This document shows positions 1 through 9,300 of a stretch of DNA of 10,188 nt, piece after piece. The DNA comes from Saccoglossus kowalevskii. Lineage: Eukaryota > Hemichordata > Enteropneusta > Harrimaniidae. The DNA lies in assembly GCF_000003605.2 (NCBI RefSeq), contig NW_003120940.1, positions 16,270-26,457 of the forward strand, read 5' to 3'. A program made the translations under genes and the position numbers. Below the pieces are notes generated by a model that saw only the letters and a program-made list of their open reading frames with translations, was not told where the DNA came from and searched no databases. Position 1 is the stretch's first letter. Each line of letters opens with the position of its first letter.

Positions 1-19
1 TCAAGCTGAAACCCTTTGT

Positions 20-135
20 GTCAGCAAAAATTGCCCCTCAAATTGCAGGAAATAGCGTTTCAGAGGGGTCTAGATTTCAAAATTGTTAAGGTTAAGGGGG
101 AGCATGCCCCGGACCCCCCCAGTAAAATTGCTAGC
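20..135. repeat. Dispersed repeat with GGGGGAGCATGCCCC core
   Basis: The stretch has a G-run, GCATGC and C-run core (gggggagcatgccccggaccccccc, about 97-121) after an arm that includes AATTGCAGGAAAT and AGATTTCAAAATT. From memory, very similar sequences are scattered through many marine invertebrate genomes and untranslated regions; I cannot verify this here. The core is nearly self-complementary. An open frame of 63 codons over it has no recognisable protein character. The rest of 1-238 is intron sequence downstream of the donor at 238. Confidence 0.5.
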
Positions 136-238
136 AGATCTCACCCGTCCATGCAACATTTCGTATCGCCGCCTCTGCATGTCAATGACCATGATCTACT
201 AGTATAATATTACTGTTGCTATGGTGATTGGTACTTAC

Positions 239-355
239 CGAATTGCATTGGTGAACAGTACACTGGTCCAATCTTGTAAGAAGAAAGCGACTCGCCGCCG
301 AATTCACTAACGGTGATTGATAATATTGGCAGGTCATTCATGTTGGTGATAATAC
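239..355 (-). CDS. Exon: C-terminal end of fibrinogen-like domain 2
   Basis: This exon of 117 bases (phase 1 in and out) reads G-I-I-T-N-M-N-D-L-P-I-L-S-I-T-V-S-E and then Y-K-I-G-P-V-Y-C-S-P-M-Q-F. It aligns with G-R-I-I-D-K-D-L-L-P-I and I-G-P-L-K-C-G-P-V-Q-F of domain 1, where the same residues sit on one exon with the C-x-C-G part. The acceptor is AATTAATTACAG and the donor GTAAGT. The upstream intron is only 126 bases. The exon is too short to stand out as an open frame and was found by looking for the missing end of the domain. It leaves phase 1, so the protein goes on to the left of the window. Confidence 0.87.
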
Positions 356-3300
356 CTGTAATTAATTGAATTGCAACTTGAATAAGTACCTTTCCTGATT
401 GGTTAATTTTCTCAAACCGCTGCTTCTCAGACCAATCAAATAGAGACTATTCGAACACGTGACTGTTAATTTGACACTCACCGAAATCCCGTCTCCATTC
501 ATTGTCCCCGATATCACAGTTGCAGTTATAACCCGGCTCGTCGCATGTATTAGTTGTTCCGCAACCGCACATGAACTCCTGCTCAAGACCGTTGCCCCAG
601 TAGTTCAGTTTCCTTCCGTCATAGCTAGTCAGAAAAGTGCCATCACCTTCACCGGCGAATATCTTAGTGTTTTTGCAGTTGAACTCAACTTCTTGGTAAC
701 AGAAACCCGAACTTCGGATCATCTCGACGATGATCTCGATGTCAACTTTGTAATTAACCATGTAAGTAACAGGAGGACCAGTGTACGGCGGTAAAGTCGG
801 GGGTGCTCTTGTCCAATTGCCCCAAAAAGGACAGTTCGGGCAACAGTTACATTGTCTACAACGCAGCAGGGGCAGTAAATATCTGTCCATGGTACTCCCT
901 CATATTCCCCATCAGTAGGTGGTTCGTAACCGTCTGGATATATCGGTATCAGTTCCAACCTGTGGGAATAATATGACGTTAGTACGAGGATACCACAAAG
1001 TATGCACGAAGATAGTACAACGAGAGTATCGACCGACGCGCAGTGGAGGTCAATGCGACGGCGTACTGTCTGAGTGCATACATTGAGGTATCCTCGTAAA
1101 AACCTTATTATTATGTATACATCTTTTCTTTCAAAAGATACATCATGAGAATGCCGAAATCCAAAAAGTTTAGAACAGAATCAGCGAACTAGTTTGTGTG
1201 TGGAGTCCGGTCAAACCATGGTGGCAGCCATGTTTGTTTTTATTATTAGAGGACGCTTACGCGTAATCATTCTATATTTGGAATTCGCATTTCCTTATAT
1301 GGTACGATGAAAATACCCAGTAAAATACCGCAAGATTACGGCACGCTGTAACTTATAGCGTTACGGTAACAGGTGTATAATAATAGTCGTGGTAACTGTG
1401 ATGAGATAATCTAACGCTATTCGAGAAGGACCGTTACAGAAATAATCTGCTCCATAAAGTGTGACTATTTAAATCCATGTACTAACTAACTGTTAACTTG
1501 TAAACAACGCATCGACTCCGAGCGCGATCTGACTTAGCTACGTTTGCATAAAATCGTATTGTACAGTGAGTATTATTGTCATCAATAATTTTCATTTATT
1601 ATTTACTTCAGTTACTAATATAAGACATATTTATGCAAATTCATATGGCTGTTTTAGGCAAATTAAAACAATTTTAGTCATCATTGTCATTTCCAGAAAA
1701 TAACAATATCAAAAATAAACACCTTGATCGTTTTATAGTGATTGATGGTATTCCTAAGATGATCAGATAAATATTTGAGATATTGCAACTACAACTGGAA
1801 TGCATTTCTAACAATATATTAAATATTATGCAATAGCATATATATGTTTTGATTTGCATATATAGAATACACCAATTCCCTTCCTTGTTTTTCTATTTTA
1901 TGAAAACATTGAAATTGCTTACGTTGTTGTGGTTATTATCGACACAGCATAAAACTCTGACATCAGACAAGCGACAAGTGTGGGCGGACTATTTATAACA
2001 CCGTCTCCGTAAGGTCCATCTTCGTCTATGAAATACGAACCATCGGCCGTGTACCCACCATTATGTTTGGTTTCATCGCACGTGGAGTAAATATCTACAG
2101 ATGAAAACGACATCATTATGTTAAGTTTCATCGCAAGTACTGTAGATTTCAATGGACAGACTATTATGATGTTTAGTTTGTTCGCACGTCGGTATATCGA
2201 TATATATTGGAATAGCATTACTTTGAGTTTTTATATTTAAATAGAGTACACCTGGGTTTCCTGCACATGCTCATTACACAGGGGACATTCAGCGCATGCT
2301 CAGTACAGAACAATAGAACACTGGTCTTGAATGTCTACTGAGTACAGTTTTATTACATGGTCTGACAATCCATTGCAATCCAACAGACATCATTATATTT
2401 AGTTTCATCGCAAGTGTAATTTCGGGGTACAACTGATTGTTTTGTAAACACAAAATATGTTCAAAGATAGCAGAGAAAACACTTTCAAGAAATGTTTAAG
2501 AAAGCTTGCCCACCAGATACAAACCAATGTAATATATTGCCAAAGAGACAGGTTGTCATGGAGATTGTTATGTTTCACTTTGACATATGGGTTTTGATAA
2601 CGATTACAGATGAATGAGGCAGAGCTCAAAGATAGTGTATTAAGGCCAGACTTTTATTATCTCTTGTTTCGTGAACCCGCCGAATGAACTGGAGCCAAAC
2701 ATGAAATAAAAATAAAATTTTATTTCAGCGTAATTTCTCGCGCCCACCGACTTGTAAGCGCAAAAAAATGCTAAAAAAAGATTTTTTTTATCTTCATTCT
2801 TTTTACCGCCCGCCGCATAACAAATCAAAGTTGCATTTTTGTGGGAGTATCATGATCAAAGTACCGAAGTCTCGCGTAGATGAGAAACAAGGTTATACAT
2901 GGAATAAAATTTTATTTCATTTCTTCTCTCCGATCAATGACCTAACAATTCTTTGAGAATCACACAAATCTAATGAAAAAAAAAGAATTAATTTTATTTT
3001 TTTTCCGCCCTCCTCAAAAAATTGCCTTATAAAAACTCGAGAAACAAAGAATAAAAAAGTCTGGCCTAATCTTTACAAAATTCCTCTAGACACCTCACAT
3101 GACACATCACTCATGCATTTGAAAATCACATTCAAAATGAACAAATATCACTACTCACCAAACTGAACAGGTCCACATTTAAGTGGACCAATGACATGGA
3201 ATCCTTTCTTATCATAATCCGTGTCACCGAAATAGAGGTCTTGAATTGGCAGTAGGTCTTTGTCAATGATTCGGCCGTCATCGTAATACGTTCCTTCAGT

Positions 3301-6300
3301 ATTGGATCCATCACAGTTACATTTGCTAGTACGGTTGTAGCAGCTTAACGTCTCGCCACAGGTGCACTGCCAAATAGTGAAATCGATATTATAACATATT
3401 GTTTTGTGGGTTTATGGACTACCTTAAAGAGGGGGGAGTCGTCACCTGCGCATGCTTCAGAAGGCCATAGCGTGTTATTGTATACAGCGTGGTAATATTA
3501 TCAGCTTGTTGTGAGTCCTATACTACTCACTAATATTGACTCGTAAATATCTATATATCGCACCACTGCTTAAAGTGAGGGAGTCGTCACCTGCGCATGC
3601 GTCAGATGGCCTTAGCGTTTCATTGTTTACAAACAAACGTCTACCCATGAGCCTTTGCGTTTGTAGTGTTGTTATCGTCACTTGGAACTCAGTTCCCGCG
3701 CGTGCGCAGGTGACGATCCTCCCGCTTTAACAGGATTTGATTTGAAAAGTAGTTCCCGCCAAAAATATTCGACCATTTACGAATTTCACTCTCATATGGT
3801 ATTCGTGCCGTGTATTAATACGAATTTGAATCCGCATTTTTAGGGGCGGGGTATGTCATGTCTATAGCTAATAGTATACACAAATCACAAAAAATAGTCC
3901 ATAAAATATTTGTCGTACCAGATATTTGTTTTATTTACTTTAAACGACACAGTAACTGTGATAGTCGTGAGCCAACTGCGAACGAGGTTACTAGTTGCTG
4001 ACGTCATCGGACGTACTCTATTTTATTGAACTTATATGTCTTTCGTATAGAAAATTATCAGGATATTGAATCCATGCAAGCTCGATGTCATAATGTTTTT
4101 TTCCTGGAGTGAATTAGTAGTACGGTAACACGTTGAGAACAAACATTTTAACATTGCTTTGCCCGTGAATAATAAATCAAGTTGCTGAAATTTCTAATAT
4201 TTTTTACCACACAGAAAAATATTTATACTTCGGTTTTGTACATGACCTTCAAATGGAAAATTTAAGTAAAGACATTTATAGCACATTTAAGACTTCTGTA
4301 AACAACCAGATAGCCGCATGCAAATTAGGTGATTTTCCGTACAATTGCGAGATCTCGCGAGATGCATGAAAGACACGCGTCGAACGTCTGCCGCAAAAAT
4401 CGAACGATTTGATTTTGAACTAGAATTTCTTTATTTCGTAGCTTACATTGACCGGCCGATCTTCGACAGAGGAATATTGCTTCCGAATACCCTTACGTAA
4501 TCGAAATTGCCTATCATCAAATGTGGACAGCACATTATTAAGCATGGAAATGTCCCCGAAATACTTTCGCGTTTGTCGAATCCCACGCGATGTTTGACGC
4601 CACTACGACGCTATGACCTTTGTTTGTCCTGTTTTACGTTCGATTTCACGCATAACGCGTGATTCTCGCAGTGTACGGAAAATGGTCTATTAGGCATGCC
4701 TCATTTACAAGTTATTAAGTCCCCTTAACCCTTCAATATCAGATAATTAGATCACATTGAATTGATAACAATGCATTGAATGGGTTTAATTTGTAATAAA
4801 GTTTTGATATACTAGTACACGGATTAATAGTGTTTACCATGTATTGTCCTGTAGCCCCTCCCCAGTTATGTTGTTCATTTCCATTGGCATCGACCCACCA
4901 TCCGAAACCTTCAAGGAGTGTGGCGCCATCCTGACATCGGTACCTAGGAGTAAAGACATTTCAAGTGTAGCTGCTGTGATAACAAAATATAGTTGATAAA
5001 ATCACAGTTATGCAAGTGGTTGTTGTGTTTAGTAGTTTAGCAGCGTGTTCACACATAAGGGAGGAACTGAGATTGGTGTACATTTGATTAGTGCATCTGC
5101 TAAATGACTAATGTGCCAATCTTTAGGAAGCAATGAATCGATACAAAAACGACCTCAAAACTAATAATTTCTCTCGTTTTTTCGAGGCAGTTGGTACAAC
5201 TTACTTCAGGAAGGCAGTGGGTACGACACACTTTAGGGTGTCAATGGGTTAAAGCCAAAAAGTCGTGCAAAATGACTAATAAGACTCATCTCAGAGAGGT
5301 GTTTGGCTCGTACGTAAATAAATTTAAATAATTTAATTTGTCATATATCAGGAAGGCAGTGCGTTCAAGCCAAACATACGTAACAATGGCTAATGTGCCC
5401 CACTCAAGGGAGCCAGATAATCCAAACCCAAACATCTGCAAATGGTGAATGCCTTTGTATTGTGCATCACATGGAATCAATGGAGTCGAGCCAAATATGG
5501 ACACTAGAGTGGTCTGTGAGTTCACTTCACTTCGCCTCACTTCAGGATGCAGTTGATTCAAGCCAAAATGCCTAGTACTCACTTGTCAGTATGTTACGAG
5601 AACGTTATATTACAGTAAGCAAAGGAAACGCCAATGGTGGAGATAATAAGTGGTGATCTGGTGAAGGTACTTGGTATCTCGGGAAGCGCAAGAGACATTT
5701 AAACAGAATCTACTTCTAAAGTACTATCGTGGTGTTTGACTGTTTTTAGGGTGGATAGTAGGTCGGTGTGTATTTTTATATAGGTTTTGAAAAAAACTGC
5801 ATAAAATTAAAAACATATTGTAAAAAATCAAGAAAATCGGTTGACATGTTTTAATGGCAACCGACTGCGTTGACCGCCTGTATTGTATTCATTGTTGCGA
5901 TTATTGGGCTTGGTATCTCTAGAAGCGCGCAAGAGACATCGACTTCTAAAGTACTACCATGGGTGTGTGATTGTTTTCAGAATGGATAATACGTCGATGT
6001 GTATTTTTATTTGGGTTTTGAGAAAAAAACGTAACAAATAAAACCATATTCTGAAAAAATCGGTTGACATGTTTTAATGGTAGCCGACCACGTGTACCAC
6101 CGGTATGGTATGCAATGATATGATCATTGTACTCCATTGTTATATATCAAGTATTGGGTAGACGACCGTCCACTGTGTAAGAATCTGAAGGAATTCCTGC
6201 ACTAGCTATGGAAAAAGATGAATCATAGTAGGCACTGAAAATTATGCTAGTTCGATGAATCGCAAACAATAATGGCAGACTACCAATATTGCAATACCTG

Positions 6301-9300
6301 TCCATTACACCATTAACTAAAAACCAAAATACCTTACTTGCGTGTATCGTGAAATTGACCCAAAAAAAAAGAACTAGTTGAAAAAACCTAGTTACTAGTG
6401 CTAGACCTAATTAAAAATATTCGGAAATATCAGCCCCACATGGGTGACTGAAATATACACACCTTACGTCTTGGTAACAGAATTCAGCATCGTCTACAAT
6501 GGCCTCTATTTGTTTATCCGTTAGGACGTATTCTAGCTCTTCGTGGTACGAACCTTTCTCAGGTTTGTTGACGACTTTCATCTCTCCCTCGGAACTGTGG
6601 CTGACCACGATGACTCCGATATCCCGGCTCATGTCGCATTCCACCTACGATGAAGTAAATTGAAAGATTGGTTCTAATGACTGGTTTAAATAGATGAATT
6701 TTAGTTCAACTGCGAGATCTCGCGAGCTGCGTGAAGGACGCGCACCGAACGTCTGCCACAAAATCGAACGATTCGATTTTGAACTCGAATTTCTTTATTT
6801 CGCAGCTCACATCGAAAGGCCGATCTTTGACGTTCGGGAATATTGCGTTTGAATACCATGACTTCATTGAAATTGACCATCATCAAATGTGTAGAGCACA
6901 ATATTAAGCACGGAAATATCCCCCAAAATACTTTGCGTTTGTCGAATCCCACGCGATGTTTGTCGCCACCACGACCCTATGACCTTTGTTTGTCCTGTTT
7001 TTACGTTCGATTTCACGCATAACGCGGGATCTTGCAGTGAACGGTCTATTCATACTCAATATCATATATATGTGATATTAATCATATAAGACGAGTTTGT
7101 TTGTTTGTTTTGTTCCGTATAGTCCATATTATTTCAGAATGGAAATGGAAATGTCAATAATAATCTATCATGAATACACGACTGCCTTTATTTGCGAATT
7201 TTAAAAAAAGCAGTATATACTAAAAGAAAAAGTAACTCTTAATATTAAAACATGCACTTCAAAGTGGTTGTCGTGTTGTGGGTAGCTGCTCTAATAGGTC
7301 AGCAATTTCCAAAGAAAATACTAGGATGTGTAACATTTAAAGGGCGGTGGTTCTCGTGCCACGCATGCTCGAGATATATGGGCCTCATTAAAACAAAGAT
7401 GGCGACTTAGACTGTTGCGCAGATCAACGAGTACAAACTGAGACGTTTCCTAGCTTCGATTAGATACTTTTTAGGTGATTGGAAGGTATCGAAGGAGTCA
7501 CCGGCGGTATTCAGTGCAAATCGCGCCTAGATCGAACCTCATACTCGTACTTGTGAAATCCATTAGAAGAGCGCATTGGATTATGGGAAAATGTTTATTA
7601 ACACAAATGTCGCACATGCGCAGCGCGACGACCACCACCCTTTAAGAATCATGAATAAATTACCTCAAATGGGTCCAAACCACCATATCCATCAATGTCG
7701 ATCATGTAAATTCCAGACGGAATGCTATGGTCATCCTGCAGCATCTCATCACAGGTACGTGGAAGGACTGTGAAAGGTAAATGAACACATCATACGGGGG
7801 ATTAGGGTTAGTTGCGTGGTTTGACACTACTAAAGCCTTTCCATTTTCGACATTGTGAATTTGGGGGGGGGGACCATGAAAAACTTAATTGACAAGATAA
7901 TTCGGAAATTTATATTAATAATAATTCATAGCGAAATTTATTCCCTATACACCCATAACTAATTTTCATAATTATAGATTACACAAGAATATTACAGAAA
8001 AACGATAACCTCTATATTGTTGTCTTTATAGCTGAAAGAAAATGAATGAAATTAAAAACTATAGTGTGATCAACAACTCATGTATGAACTTTTTACTTGG
8101 TAAATGTACTGTATTTTCCGCATAAAAACGAAAGAATTTCACAATGTCGAAAACGGAAAGTCTTAATCGTAGTGTTGATTTATAACCAAACCCTTAAACC
8201 GGCGTACTTTAATAGTATATGATAATCGTCTCACAAATCAATAAATGAACAAGTAAATAATCAACTAATAATATATTACAAAATTAGCTAGATTTGTATC
8301 TACTTTCCTGATGTTTTGGACACTGAGTATTCCCACCAGGACACTTGTTTTTATAAGTAAAGGGTGAGGGTGGTAAGCCCACGGTAGGATTATAAGGTCA
8401 AAGAGTTTTGGGGAAAACACGAGGCTAGACTGACATGTAGGCGTGAGTGGCACCCTCGCCGGTCGAACTGCATTAGTCCCTGCTACCTACTGTGTCAGGT
8501 TTGGAGCATCGCGGAGGGCGCAACTCAGACGACCCTGTCAGGCTACCAGGTGTCGGATGCGTACTCACGTTTACAGAATGTGTGGCCATCTCCGGAGAAT
8601 CCAATCATGCAGTCACAGTTATAGGTCCCAGGCTTATCGGTACACGTGGCAAATTCAGCGCATATATCAGGGGTCTTGCACTCGTTGATATCTGTAAGAA
8701 GAAAAAGACGCGGAGCATTTGTTGGATGTGAAATCGACAGATGCATATTCTCCGGGGCGGATATCCGGACATTTTTACCGCATGGCAACCATCACGGTGA
8801 AAACAAAAGCCGAAAACTCCCAGGAAACGGTACTTTGGGATGGTTGTTGAGACTCCCCTGCGTGTGTAAAGCATATGAATTTGATTGTTCAGGATTACTT
8901 CAAAGTTGAGTTCCTGTTGTTTTCTTGCGGTATTCCGCATTCCTCAGCAGCGCGCACAGAGCCCATAGAAATACGTGGACAGTGGTGCGCGTCTTAGCAA
9001 CGAGGAACGTCTTGTGACGTAGCTCCGCCCCGAGGATAGACGCTGCTAACAATTCTGGCAAAAAAGTTAGAAAATGTAAAAGAAACTGCAATCCTTGATA
9101 AGCAAAAGGTAAATAATAAAGCGGTAATCAAACTTGTCTCAATGGGAGCAATAACTTATTGACTTCCCATGGTCATTTGGCGGCCATTTATTTACCTGGT
9201 TACTGTATTGGATACTTTAATCAGCCCAAAATAAGCTCTCCTTGAAATTCTGTATGTTTAACGGTTTTAAATATTCGTTTTCTAGCTTTGGATTTCTAAG

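Larger units (their letters stand above)
4944..6462 (-). other. Intron between exons 6644-6463 and 4943-4838
   Basis: This is the longest intron in the model (1519 bases). It contains the decayed tandem array (5100-5580) and the tandem duplication (5670-6122). The remaining parts, 4944-5100 and 6123-6462, show nothing I can name. Candidate open frames here are scattered over both strands and lack protein character. Confidence 0.65.

Noticed and set aside
459-794. A 111-codon plus-strand open frame
   Set aside because: It is the antisense shadow of the FBG exon 855-482, whose minus-strand frame carries the conserved cysteines.
1201-1240. Short palindrome CCATGG...CCATG near 1217-1231
   Set aside because: The arms are only a few bases long, with no flanking duplication.
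3536-3730. A 64-codon plus-strand open frame, with a similar reading in the minus frame 9308-9499 (S-L-F-T-N-K-R-L)
   Set aside because: The likeness comes from two copies of a short MITE; there is no domain and the frame spans terminal repeats.
3999-4006. Perfect TGACGTCA (CRE-like palindrome)
   Set aside because: An 8-base palindrome within an intron can occur by chance and no other promoter feature is nearby.
5286-5582. Open frames of 98 and 60 codons on opposite strands
   Set aside because: They lie in a decayed tandem array, and neither frame shows protein-like features.
7863-7872. Run of ten G
   Set aside because: A simple homopolymer inside the inverted-repeat element; not enough G-tracts for a convincing G-quadruplex and no link to the exons.
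8605-8940. A 111-codon minus-strand open frame with a hydrophobic stretch
   Set aside because: It overlaps the calcium-binding EGF exon in another frame and has no recognisable domain; exon phase supports the EGF frame only.
8945-9055. GC-rich stretch that might be a tRNA-derived SINE or promoter
   Set aside because: I found no A-box/B-box pair, cloverleaf or poly-A tail that would support it.
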